Shown here: in pieces, positions 33,963-42,573 of the stretch | Numbering within the stretch: the first letter of the stretch is position 1 | How the letters are laid out: every line of letters starts with the position of its first letter | NCBI GenBank assembly: GCA_964570865.1 | Contig: CAZMZM010000003.1 | Location: 11,991-75,990 of the forward strand | Origin: WGAL01 sp964570865 | Lineage (GTDB): Bacteria; Bacteroidota; Ignavibacteria; Ignavibacteriales; Melioribacteraceae | Direction: 5' to 3' | Length of the DNA stretch: 64,000 nucleotides | The notes under the pieces: generated by a model | The model's database searches: none | What the model was told of the DNA's origin: nothing | What the model saw: the letters and a program-made list of their open reading frames with translations, nothing else | Made by a program: the position numbers and the translations under genes

Positions 33963-35447
33963 TTATTCGTAAAATTTCGGGGAAAATATATTTCCATAAT
34001 TAAGGATTAAGTTGGGGTCTAAGAGTTTTTTTATCGAAGCCATTCCTTTTATGATATCCGCAGGGTACATCAGTTCAAAGTAGGAACGCTTTAATTTTCC
34101 TATTCCGTGTTCAGCCGAAACAGTTCCCCCTAATTCAACTGCTTTGGCACAAATTTCACGATAAAGATTTTTGGCAAGCTCAAATTCCTCTTGATTTTCG
34201 GGCAGCATATTTAAATGCATATGTGAATCGCCGAAGTGCCCGTAATTAACGTAGTTCAAGTTATTTTGTTCTACAAGCCCGTTTCCGAAAAAATAAAACT
34301 CTTTGAATTTATCGGGAGGAACTGCAGTATCTGTCCCAACTTTTCTCAGATTATTTTTTGTAACATACTCGCTGATTTTCCAGGAAACCGCATGGCGAAA
34401 ATCTTGAAACTCACGCCTTACCTTCACGTCAGTTGCAATCCACGAGTTTTCTAAATCGCCTTCAAATTTCTCAACAAGCTCAATCCATTGATTTGTAAGG
34501 GCTTCCTCGTTCACGGAGTTTGTCTCTTGTTCGAACCAAACGGCAGCTTCGTGGTGTTCGGTAATCTTAGGGAAATCGCCGCGTAAAAAATCAAGAGCAT
34601 TGGCATCAAAAAACTCAAGACTTAGAGCGTCAAGATTATCCGTGGAATTACTTTTACGGGAAGAATATGATAAAGTTCTTGCAGAAGCAATAAAATCAAG
34701 GGCTTGATTAACATTATTAAAAAATATTATTGCCGAGAGAAAATTTTCCGGCTTGGGCTGCAATCGTAATTCCGCTTCGGTAATTACGCCGAGAGTTCCT
34801 TCTGCGCCTATGAACAAATCAATTGCATCCATTCCTTTTTTGATGAAATATCCGGCAGCGTGTTTAACTTTAGGCATTTTAACTTCAGGTAATTGCAGTG
34901 TAATTTGCCTGCCGGAATTTGTTTTGAGCGATAAGTGTAAATCATCCGCAAAAACTTCTCCTCTCCCAATGCTTAACTTGTCCCCATCGGGCAAAATAAG
35001 ATTAATACGTTTTACAAAATTTCTTGTAGAGCCGTACTTAAAAGATTTTGCGCCGGATGCGTTTGTTGCAATTGTTCCGCCGATAAAGCAATTATTTTCT
35101 GTCGGATCCGGAGGATAGTACAAACCGGATTTATCGGTTTCGGATTTAAAATCGGCAAGTAAAACACCGGGTTGAGTAACTGCGTTCAATTTTTCTTTGT
35201 CGATGGAGATGATTTTGTTGAGCTTATCGGTTGCAATTACAATTCCTCCTTCGGGAACTCGTCCTCCGGTAAGCCCCGTACCGTTTCCGGATATTGTAAC
35301 CTTTGTCTTATTCTTATTTGCATTAAAAAGAATAGCGGCAATGTCATCCTCGTTTTCGGGAAAGAAAATTTCGCTGCATTCTCCTTCGTAATTTGCAGCA
35401 TCCGAAAAATAGGGAACTATTTCATCTTTATTTGTTTTTGTAATCAT
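33963..35447 (-). CDS. FAD-binding oxidase, GlcD/D-lactate dehydrogenase type
   Basis: The flavoprotein probably oxidises a D-2-hydroxyacid such as glycolate or D-lactate. The 494 residues show a FAD_binding_4 domain (about 15-190) with SGNGTGLTGGRVPEGGI, YPPDPTENNCFIGGTIATNA and SGAKSFKYGS. A C-terminal FAD-oxidase C domain (about 225-490) has YGHFGDSHMHLNM and GTVSAEHGIGKLKRSYFELM. The iron-sulfur partner subunit GlcF and the GlcE-type subunit are absent from the window, so it may work alone, as many D-lactate dehydrogenases do. The start ATG 35447 has AACCTCTTGAA upstream (reverse strand), no strong Shine-Dalgarno site. It lies 79 nt after the Trm112-like gene. Confidence 0.92.
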   Translation of the reverse strand: MITKTNKDEIVPYFSDAANYEGECSEIFFPENEDDIAAILFNANKNKTKVTISGNGTGLTGGRVPEGGIVIATDKLNKIISIDKEKLNAVTQPGVLLADFKSETDKSGLYYPPDPTENNCFIGGTIATNASGAKSFKYGSTRNFVKRINLILPDGDKLSIGRGEVFADDLHLSLKTNSGRQITLQLPEVKMPKVKHAAGYFIKKGMDAIDLFIGAEGTLGVITEAELRLQPKPENFLSAIIFFNNVNQALDFIASARTLSYSSRKSNSTDNLDALSLEFFDANALDFLRGDFPKITEHHEAAVWFEQETNSVNEEALTNQWIELVEKFEGDLENSWIATDVKVRREFQDFRHAVSWKISEYVTKNNLRKVGTDTAVPPDKFKEFYFFGNGLVEQNNLNYVNYGHFGDSHMHLNMLPENQEEFELAKNLYREICAKAVELGGTVSAEHGIGKLKRSYFELMYPADIIKGMASIKKLLDPNLILNYGNIFSPKFYE

Positions 35448-35526
35448 AAATTCAAGAGGTTTTTAATAATGAAAAAAAATTCATTATTAATTCGATTTTC
35501 ACGAAATAACAGCTTAGACAAAAAGC

Positions 35527-35739
35527 TTAATATTCCACGTTATGTTTTTTCATTATTTCTTCCCATTCTTCTCGAGGCACTTCTTCGGACTCTTCAATTA
35601 AAAGCACGGGAATATCGTCAATTATTTTATAACGGCGTCTGGTCTCTTTATCAGTAGAAACAAGAGTTTCACCGTCTAATATTAAATCCGCCTTACTTAG
35701 CGGACAACAAATAATATCAAGTAAATCTTTACTAATCAT
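35527..35739 (-). CDS. Trm112-like small protein (UPF0434)
   Basis: The 70-residue protein has the Trm112/UPF0434 layout: LLDIICCPLSKADLILDGETL, a central beta strand with the family block RRYKIIDDIPVLLIEE, and an acidic tail. Family members often have a CPxC-type zinc knuckle; here the start reads CCPLSKADL, so the second cysteine of the knuckle is missing and zinc binding is doubtful. In eukaryotes and some bacteria Trm112 activates methyltransferases; the bacterial role is largely unknown. It starts 7 nt after the alpha-amylase stop. Confidence 0.85.
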   Translation of the reverse strand: MISKDLLDIICCPLSKADLILDGETLVSTDKETRRRYKIIDDIPVLLIEESEEVPREEWEEIMKKHNVEY

Positions 35740-35746
35740 TTCATTC

Positions 35747-37582
35747 CTAATTTAATTCTAATATCACAAAGCCGTAAGGCTGTAAATTTATTTCACTCAA
35801 AACATAGCGATTATTACTAAATAAATCCACTGCAGAGGGTATATATTCTATCTTGTTTTTGATTAAACTCAAGTCCGGTTTTATGTTTTTATTATTTCCG
35901 TTAAGGATTATTAAATACTTTTTTTGTCCGAGTATTTTCAAGTAGTAATAAACATTATTTTTTACGGGATAATGTATCAATTGTCCGGAAGCTAAGGCAG
36001 GGTGCATTTTCCTTAGAGAAATTAGTTTTGAAATATGGTCAAACAGCGCTTTTTCTTTTGGATAAAGATTATTATAATCAAAAGCATTCTGTTTGTCCGA
36101 ACTCCACCCGCCGGGAAAATCTTGTCGTAAATCTCCATCGTCATAACCTCCCTTTAACCCTACTTCGTCTCCGTATAGTATCTCAGGAATGCCTCGTGTG
36201 GTAAATAGAATAACGTAGGCAAGTTTTACTTTTTGCAAGTCTCCGTTAGCCAATAACATCGGGCGTTCAACGTCGTGATTATCAATAAATGTAACTAAAT
36301 TTTCCGGATTGGGATAAAGATAATCTTTTGCAAATACGTTGTAAAACTTACTTAGATTGCTTTTACCCTGTAAAAAATCCGCAAATGCATCTCTTAATGC
36401 AAAATCGGTTACCGAAGGAAGAACCGTATTAAAATCTCTTATTTTACTTCGCGCCTGATACGCCGCAAGAAAAGAAGGCTCGCCGCTCCATATTTCTCCA
36501 ACTATGTTTGTTTTCGGATATTCGTTCAAAATTGCCGACGCCCAATTTGATTCGAAAAAGGGATTCACATAGGAATAAGTATCTTCGCGAACACCGTCAA
36601 TACCTGCAAACTCAATCCACCAGATTGTATTTTGAATTAAATATGCGGCAAGATGTCGATTGGATTGATTCAAGTCGGGCATCTCATTAACGAACCAACC
36701 TTTTTCAAGATGTTCCGTAACTTCGTTGGCGGCGTGTACGTCAAAGTAGCTCATTTTTTCATGAAGTGCATTTAAGTGTTTTTGCGCCGTTCCGTGAATC
36801 CAATCGGGAAAAGGAAGAGAGTTCATCCACGGATGAGATATTCCAATGTGATTTGAAACATGGTCAAGAATTATTTTAATTCCGCGTTTGTGCGCTTCCG
36901 CCACTAAATTTTTGTAATCATTATTTGTTCCGAATCGGGGATCAATTCTGTAGAAGTTAGTCGAAGCGTAACCATGATAGCTAATGGCGGTATTGTTTTC
37001 GGTTAAAGGATTTATCCAAAGTGCCGTAACGCCAAGATTGGCAAGATAATCGAGATGATTAATAATTCCTTTAATGTCTCCTCCGTGGCGAGCAAGTTTG
37101 TCCGAGCGGTTAAATTGGTCAGGCATTCCGCCGATTGAACGGTTGTTTGTTGAATCACCATCTGCAAATCTGTCGGGAGTAATCAGGTAAATTACATCAT
37201 GTTGATTAAACCCTTTATGCTCGTTAGGTTTTGCGCGTCTTTTCATGATGGGATAATAACGCTCCGAGTTCAAGCCGTTTTTCGAGAAGATAAGTTTATA
37301 ATTCCCTTCTTCAATTTCCGGAGAAATACCTATTTGGACAAACATATATTTTCCGGTAGGAGAATATTCCGTGTTTAGAACTTCAATGTTGTAGTCGTCA
37401 TCGGATTCCACTGTAACGCCGGACAGATTTTCTCCGTAAACCATTAATTCAATTTTATTCAATTTCATCCCAGCCCACCAATTTGGAGGCTCTATATTAT
37501 TGATGTTAAAGTTTTGTGAATAAATCCGGCTGACAAATAAAAAGAAGAATAAAATCAAATATGTTTTAATTGACGAACGCAT
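35747..37582 (-). CDS. secreted or periplasmic GH13 alpha-amylase/cyclomaltodextrinase
   Basis: The enzyme hydrolyses alpha-1,4-glucans such as maltodextrin or pullulan. The 611 residues begin with a signal peptide (1-22) ending IYSQ. The cyclomaltodextrinase-type N-domain (about 25-110, EPPNWWAGMKLNKIELMVYG) is as in SusA-like neopullulanases. The GH13 barrel has region I ILDHVSNHIG, region II GVREDTY with nucleophile Asp334, acid Glu363 (IVGEIW) and Asp437 (FIDNHDVERP). The C-terminal beta domain ends at 611 with LQPYGFVILELN. No SusC/SusD genes are adjacent, so it is not in a usual polysaccharide-utilisation locus. Confidence 0.95.
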   Translation of the reverse strand: MRSSIKTYLILFFFLFVSRIYSQNFNINNIEPPNWWAGMKLNKIELMVYGENLSGVTVESDDDYNIEVLNTEYSPTGKYMFVQIGISPEIEEGNYKLIFSKNGLNSERYYPIMKRRAKPNEHKGFNQHDVIYLITPDRFADGDSTNNRSIGGMPDQFNRSDKLARHGGDIKGIINHLDYLANLGVTALWINPLTENNTAISYHGYASTNFYRIDPRFGTNNDYKNLVAEAHKRGIKIILDHVSNHIGISHPWMNSLPFPDWIHGTAQKHLNALHEKMSYFDVHAANEVTEHLEKGWFVNEMPDLNQSNRHLAAYLIQNTIWWIEFAGIDGVREDTYSYVNPFFESNWASAILNEYPKTNIVGEIWSGEPSFLAAYQARSKIRDFNTVLPSVTDFALRDAFADFLQGKSNLSKFYNVFAKDYLYPNPENLVTFIDNHDVERPMLLANGDLQKVKLAYVILFTTRGIPEILYGDEVGLKGGYDDGDLRQDFPGGWSSDKQNAFDYNNLYPKEKALFDHISKLISLRKMHPALASGQLIHYPVKNNVYYYLKILGQKKYLIILNGNNKNIKPDLSLIKNKIEYIPSAVDLFSNNRYVLSEINLQPYGFVILELN

Positions 37583-37703
37583 CTGTTCCTCATAAAATTA
37601 TTAATAAACTCTCGTAAGATAAAAGATTCTATTTGGGAGTGAAAATTTTTTTAGGAAAAGGTTTTCTGTAAGGAGAATAAACGGGAAACCGCTACTTGAT
37701 AAT

Positions 37704-39158
37704 TTAACTTTTAAACATCTTAAAAGTGGAAATAAAATCGGAAATTTTAATAACCCTAAGCAAAAAGAGAGAAAAAGTAAATGCAATAAACAGAATGGTT
37801 TTGTTCACGAATGTCAGTAACTGCAAGTCATACAAAACATAATACGAAATAATACTTGCCGTCAAAAGTCCGATTATGGTGAATATTTTTCCGTACTCGT
37901 AATTGATAGGATAATACTTGTGCGAGAAATAATAGGAAACCATTGACATTGTAATGTAACTTGCCAATGTTGCTAAAGCAGCACCGAATATTCCCCAAAC
38001 CGGAATTACAAGAATATTAACTACAACATTGACCGTAGCTCCGGAAAAAGTTATGTAGGGAAAATATTTGGTTTTCTCTTCGATGTAAATGCCTGCCTGA
38101 AAATTAACGTACATTCCGTGAAAAATATAAGCAAGCAAAATAATCGGTACGATGTAAAGTCCGCCCCAATATCCCTTACCTACAAGATAACGTCCGTGAA
38201 GGATTTCAATTTTTGCAAAGTCGTCAATATAGACGGAAACGAATATCCAAAGCATTGCGGCTACTGTAAGGAAAAGAGTAAGCACTTTCGAGAAAATTTT
38301 CTTGGCATCCTTTTCATTTGCATTGTTAAGGAAAAACGGCTGCCATGCGTATTGAAACATCGAAACAAAAAGCATCATAAATATTCCGAGTTTATAATTT
38401 GCAGAGTAAATGCCAAGCATTACTTTCCCTTTCATGGCAAGTACCAGCGGGCGGTCGATAACCTGAACAATCATTGCCGCCATGCTTGCGGGAAGATAGG
38501 GGATTCCGAATTTCAATATTCGTTTCAAATAATTTGTATTTATGCTGAATTCAATATGCTTTAAAATGTCGGGCAGTAGCGCAACCAATGAAAACAAAGA
38601 TGCAATTGCATTTGCAATAAATATTCCTTCGATTCCCATTTTAAGAAAACTAATAAAATAAATATTCAGAAGAAGATTTATTGTAATATTCGAGATTTTA
38701 ATAAATGCAAACTTTTTAGTGCGCCGCGCCAAACGTAAATGTGCAAAGGGTATAATTGAAAGAGAGTCAAGGAATAAAATAGCGAGAACAAAATAATATA
38801 TTTGAGAATGAGCCGTTCCAAGCCGTGTAATATCGATTATCGGACTTCTGACTAAATAGAGAATAAAAGTAAAAGTAACGGAAGTTACTACCATTGTAAG
38901 GTATGATGTGGAGAAGATACGCCGGATGCTTGATTTTTCAACGGAAGCGTACTTCATAAATGCGGCATCCATTCCGTAAATGTAAACGATGTTCAGAAAA
39001 GCCAAATAAGCGTAAATGTTGGAGTAAATACCAAAATCACCGGCAGGGATAAGGTTAGTGTAATAAGGAACAAGAAGAAACCCGAGGAACCGCCCAATCA
39101 TTGTGCTGATTCCGTAAACAGCGGTATCCTTTGTGAGTTCCTTTATCTTAGCAAGCAT
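37704..39158 (-). CDS. Wzx-type polysaccharide flippase (MATE/MOP superfamily)
   Basis: The 484-residue integral membrane protein has about 12-14 helices. It fits the family of flippases that move undecaprenyl-linked oligosaccharides across the inner membrane. Diagnostic parts are the N-terminal LTKDTAVYGISTMIGRFLGF with YYTNLIPAGDFGIY, MDAAFMKYASVEKS, and the second-half helices with PYLPASMAAMIVQVIDRPLVL. It starts directly after the stop of the thioesterase gene (zero gap), so it is the end of the surface-glycan operon. The substrate is unknown but should be a glycan built by the transferases upstream. Confidence 0.93.
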   Translation of the reverse strand: MLAKIKELTKDTAVYGISTMIGRFLGFLLVPYYTNLIPAGDFGIYSNIYAYLAFLNIVYIYGMDAAFMKYASVEKSSIRRIFSTSYLTMVVTSVTFTFILYLVRSPIIDITRLGTAHSQIYYFVLAILFLDSLSIIPFAHLRLARRTKKFAFIKISNITINLLLNIYFISFLKMGIEGIFIANAIASLFSLVALLPDILKHIEFSINTNYLKRILKFGIPYLPASMAAMIVQVIDRPLVLAMKGKVMLGIYSANYKLGIFMMLFVSMFQYAWQPFFLNNANEKDAKKIFSKVLTLFLTVAAMLWIFVSVYIDDFAKIEILHGRYLVGKGYWGGLYIVPIILLAYIFHGMYVNFQAGIYIEEKTKYFPYITFSGATVNVVVNILVIPVWGIFGAALATLASYITMSMVSYYFSHKYYPINYEYGKIFTIIGLLTASIISYYVLYDLQLLTFVNKTILFIAFTFSLFLLRVIKISDFISTFKMFKS

Positions 39159-39584
39159 TTATTCGGTCGCGTTTTTTTCTTCGGCAGCTCTTATAATGTC
39201 AACATAAAACTGTGGCGGGCGAACCGGACGTTTTGTTTCGGAATTAATGAATAAATGTTCAGTAAAACCTTCCGTTGTAATTTGCCCTGTTTCCAGCCTT
39301 CTGATTGTGTATTCGATTCTAACTTTCGGAGAGCTTTCAAGAGAATATCGAGATTCTATCTCGAGCAAATCATCATAAAATGCGGGCTTCAGATATTTGA
39401 TTCCCGCTTCAATTAACGGAAGCTGAACCCCGTTTTTTTCCACAACGCTGTATGGTAATCCGATACTTCTTAATAATTCTGTTCTCCCGACTTCAAAGTA
39501 CTCGAAATATTTGCCGTTATAAACAAAAGTCATTGCATCCGTATCGGCATAACGCACACGTATAACGTGTTTGTGAACAATCAT
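39159..39584 (-). CDS. hotdog-fold acyl-CoA thioesterase (YbgC/4HBT type)
   Basis: The 141-residue protein has the 4HBT motif RVRYADTDAMTFVYNGKYFE with FEVGRTELLRSIG, which matches the YbgC/FadM family, where the aspartate in ADTDAM (position about 17) is catalytic. It probably hydrolyses acyl-CoA or acyl-ACP. The two neighbours on either side are the flippase (zero gap) and accA (42 nt), so acyl-chain supply is placed within the glycan operon. The start is ATG 39584. I cannot say whether it acts on short or long chains. Confidence 0.92.
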   Translation of the reverse strand: MIVHKHVIRVRYADTDAMTFVYNGKYFEYFEVGRTELLRSIGLPYSVVEKNGVQLPLIEAGIKYLKPAFYDDLLEIESRYSLESSPKVRIEYTIRRLETGQITTEGFTEHLFINSETKRPVRPPQFYVDIIRAAEEKNATE

Positions 39585-39626
39585 AAAAATCTCCGGAAAT
39601 CTTCAATATATTAAAATCAAATTTAT

Positions 39627-40580
39627 TTAACCTTCTTCGTAAACGCCCATTTTACCAAATTTGTCAAGTCTGAGATTAATCAGCTTTTCAGCGGGAATTT
39701 TCGAAAGGGTTTTGATCTCTTCGAGTAGTACGTTTTTTAATGTTTCCGCAATTTCTTTATGGTTTTTATGAGCACCGCCTAAAGGTTCTGGCACTATTCT
39801 GTCGATAATTCCCTGTGACAACAAATCTGTAGGTGTAAGCTTTAATGCTTCGGCAGCTTGTTCTTTGTAATCCCAACTCCGCCATAGAATGCTTGAGCAA
39901 GATTCAGGGCTGATAACCGAATACCAAGTGTTTTCCAGCATCAATATTCTATCACCTACTCCAATTCCCAAAGCTCCGCCGCTAGCTCCTTCTCCAATAA
40001 TTACAACTACAATGGGAACTTTAATCCTTGACATTTCCAACAAATTTCGGGCAATGGCTTCCGCTTGTCCGTTTTCTTCAGCTTCTAAACCGGGGAAAGC
40101 ACCCGGAGTATCGATTAAAGTAACAATCGGTACGTTAAATTTTTCCGCAAGCTTCATTAATCTTCTTGCTTTTCTGTAGCCTTCCGGATTAGGCATTCCA
40201 AAATTTCTGTATAAATTCGATTTTGTGTCGCGCCCTTTTTGGTGACCGATTATCATTACTTTTTGTCCGTCAATTTTTGCGAATCCGCCTATTATTGCTT
40301 TGTCGTCTCCATAAAGTCTATCGCCGTGAAGTTCAACAAAATCTTCGGTCATTAGATAAATATAATCCAATGTGTAAGGGCGTTCAGGATGCCGTGCAAG
40401 CTGTACACGTTGCCAGCGCGTTAAATTTTTGTAGATGGATTTTTTAAGTTCTTCAACTTTTTTCTCAAGGTTTTCAACCTCCTGACGTATATCAAGATTG
40501 TCTTGATAACGACGCATCTCTTCTATTTTATTTTCTAACTCTACAATCGGTTTTTCAAATTCCAATACCGGTGAACCCAT
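39627..40580 (-). CDS. accA: acetyl-CoA carboxylase carboxyltransferase subunit alpha
   Basis: AccA with AccD transfers carboxyl from biotin to acetyl-CoA, making malonyl-CoA, the first step of fatty-acid synthesis. The 317-residue length is standard. The protein begins with a helical N-terminal segment (PVLEFEKPIVELENKIEEMR), then has ARHPERPYTLDYI, GHQKGRDTKSNLYRNFGMP, TLIDTPGAFPG, IGEGASGGALGIGVGDRI and YSVISPESCSSILW. accD, which also supplies the zinc ribbon, is not in the window. The gene starts immediately after the stop of the GT2-fusion gene and is co-transcribed with it. Confidence 0.97.
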   Translation of the reverse strand: MGSPVLEFEKPIVELENKIEEMRRYQDNLDIRQEVENLEKKVEELKKSIYKNLTRWQRVQLARHPERPYTLDYIYLMTEDFVELHGDRLYGDDKAIIGGFAKIDGQKVMIIGHQKGRDTKSNLYRNFGMPNPEGYRKARRLMKLAEKFNVPIVTLIDTPGAFPGLEAEENGQAEAIARNLLEMSRIKVPIVVVIIGEGASGGALGIGVGDRILMLENTWYSVISPESCSSILWRSWDYKEQAAEALKLTPTDLLSQGIIDRIVPEPLGGAHKNHKEIAETLKNVLLEEIKTLSKIPAEKLINLRLDKFGKMGVYEEG

Positions 40581-42566
40581 TTACTCCGCTCCGTTAAACA
40601 TTTTTAAAATTGTTTTGCCTAAAATATCCAAATCAAGCCATATATTTTGATTCTTTGCATAAAAGAGGTTTAGTTTAGTAATCTCATCTTTATCGTTACA
40701 ATCAATATTTTCGGTAAACCAATAACCGGTTAATCCGGGCTTTCCGAGATAGAGATTATTTTCGTTGCTGCTTTCTTTTGGGCCGACAATGCTTTTTTTA
40801 CCGATGAAAACAGACGGTATTCCAAGCACAAAACCGAAAAACTCACTCTTTTTTGCTTTAGCTAATAAAAATACGAAAGGATAAATTAACATCAAAGCAG
40901 GAATTGAAACTGCCAAGTCAAACATTCTTTTATAAAAACGGTGAACTCCCGAGCTGATATTGTAATTAATTTTCATAAGGGAAATATCTTCAAGAAGAGT
41001 AACAGCCGATTTACCAACTATGTAATCAAGTTCCCCTCCGGCAATCAGAAAGCTGACGTTTTCCTTCTGTTGTCTTGCAACTATATTAAAAATTTGAGTG
41101 AAAGGAATTTCATCGGAAGTGAAAATCACTTTTTCCACACTATTATCCCGGACTACTTTATCTATGTTTTTTATCGAGCCAAGTATCGGAACGCCGTCAA
41201 TTTTTTCGCCTATTTTTGTCATCTCCAATGAGATAAAGCCTAAAACGTTATCTCTAATTTGAATATTGGATTTTAACTTTTGTAAAAGTGAGCGGGCGGA
41301 TTTTGATGTTCCGACAATTAATGTACGTTTACGAGTAAAGGAACTGTCTAATCCAACTTTAAAAAAGAGTTTAAGAATAATTCTCCATGATGTAAACCCT
41401 AGAAAAACCAGCAGGTAAGTGATGAGAACAACCGCGCGGCTAAAAGCATATTGCTTAAGAAAAAATGTGGAAGACGATATTAATACCAAACCGATAAAGA
41501 GAGAAAGAATTGTACGGGAAACACTAAGCGAATCGCTGCGGTAAACACCTGAGAGTGATGATACAATAATCTGGAAGAGTGCAGGTAATATATAAATAAA
41601 AGGCTTTGTTTCCTCATGAAATCCATTCCAGTTGGGACGAAAAGTGTAAATTTGTTCAGCAGCGTAAAGAAGAATCATGAACATTAAAAAATCGACTGCG
41701 ACAGAAAAAATTGCCAACTTGTGCTTGTTTGCAAAAGCAAGACTTTCACGAAATAAAATTGCAACTTTCAGCAAAAATTTTACTAACCACGAGGAGGAAA
41801 AATGTTTTTCCACAAACAGACCCATTGCCTGATAAAATACTCGTGTTTCATCAATGCTGCTGCGTTTAGTGCTTTCACCTTTGTAGTGGATAATCTCCGT
41901 TTCAGGATAATAGTAGATTTTATAACCGGCTTCTTTTACACGATAGCAAAAATCAAGGTCTTCGCCGTACATAAAAAAGTCGTTATCAAATCCGCCTGTC
42001 TTTTCATAAGTTTCACGACGTAAAAACATAAAAGAGCCTGAAATGGCATCTACCGGATAAGTTTTGTCTTCATCGAGGTAAGTGAGATTATATCTGGCGA
42101 AAAGTTTTGATTTAGGAAAAAGTTGACTAAGCCCTGAGATTTTAGTAAAAGAAACCCATGGACCCGGAAAGCTGCGTCGGCATGGGAGCTGAAGCGTTCC
42201 GTTCGGATTAAGTACTTTGCAGCCGGCCATTCCTGCGTCCGGAGTGTTTTCAAGAAACTCAATCATTTTAGAAAGAGTATTTTCTTTAACAAGCGTATCG
42301 GGATTTATAAGTAAAAAATATTTGCCTCGGGCAATTTTCATCCCTTGGTTATTAGCTTTACCGAATCCGACATTTTTCTTGTTAGTAATTAATGTAATAT
42401 CGGAATATTTACCGGAAATGCTTTCTACGGTTCCGTCTTCGGAATTATTATCCACAACAATTATTTCAAGCGAGAGATTTCCTTTTGCTTTACGGATTGA
42501 GGAAAGAAGATTTTGCAGAAACTCCTTAACGTTGTAGCTAACGATTATGATGGAAAGGTTAATCAT
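40581..42566 (-). CDS. GT2 glycosyltransferase fused to a degenerate sugar-phosphate transferase
   Basis: The 661-residue protein is a two-part fusion. Residues 1-260 are a GT2 glycosyltransferase of the rhamnosyltransferase (WbbL) type: LSIIIVSYNVKEFL, VVDNNSEDGT, the NPD metal site in LLINPDT, SGSFMFLRRE, and GEDLDFCYRVKEAGY. Residues about 280-410 are a membrane bundle of about five helices. Residues about 413-510 are a CoA-binding-like domain (RTLIVGTSKSARSLL). Residues about 543-661 match the C-terminal transferase domain of polyprenol-phosphate sugar-1-phosphate transferases: MFDLAVSIPALMLI, SIVGPKE, LGKPGLTGYW and LNLFYAKNQNIWLDLDILG. About 60 residues with the KFRSM and DELPQ elements are missing, so this part should be inactive. 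It starts 7 nt after the previous gene. Confidence 0.9.
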   Translation of the reverse strand: MINLSIIIVSYNVKEFLQNLLSSIRKAKGNLSLEIIVVDNNSEDGTVESISGKYSDITLITNKKNVGFGKANNQGMKIARGKYFLLINPDTLVKENTLSKMIEFLENTPDAGMAGCKVLNPNGTLQLPCRRSFPGPWVSFTKISGLSQLFPKSKLFARYNLTYLDEDKTYPVDAISGSFMFLRRETYEKTGGFDNDFFMYGEDLDFCYRVKEAGYKIYYYPETEIIHYKGESTKRSSIDETRVFYQAMGLFVEKHFSSSWLVKFLLKVAILFRESLAFANKHKLAIFSVAVDFLMFMILLYAAEQIYTFRPNWNGFHEETKPFIYILPALFQIIVSSLSGVYRSDSLSVSRTILSLFIGLVLISSSTFFLKQYAFSRAVVLITYLLVFLGFTSWRIILKLFFKVGLDSSFTRKRTLIVGTSKSARSLLQKLKSNIQIRDNVLGFISLEMTKIGEKIDGVPILGSIKNIDKVVRDNSVEKVIFTSDEIPFTQIFNIVARQQKENVSFLIAGGELDYIVGKSAVTLLEDISLMKINYNISSGVHRFYKRMFDLAVSIPALMLIYPFVFLLAKAKKSEFFGFVLGIPSVFIGKKSIVGPKESSNENNLYLGKPGLTGYWFTENIDCNDKDEITKLNLFYAKNQNIWLDLDILGKTILKMFNGAE

Positions 42567-42573
42567 AACCTGA

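Noticed and set aside
35172..35657. A 161-codon plus-strand frame across the oxidase and Trm112-like genes
   Set aside because: It lies fully antisense to two well-supported genes, is rich in Phe, Cys and Ile, and has no family pattern.
38118..38564. A 148-codon plus-strand frame inside the flippase gene
   Set aside because: Antisense to a clear membrane protein; it reflects the low number of stops opposite hydrophobic codons.
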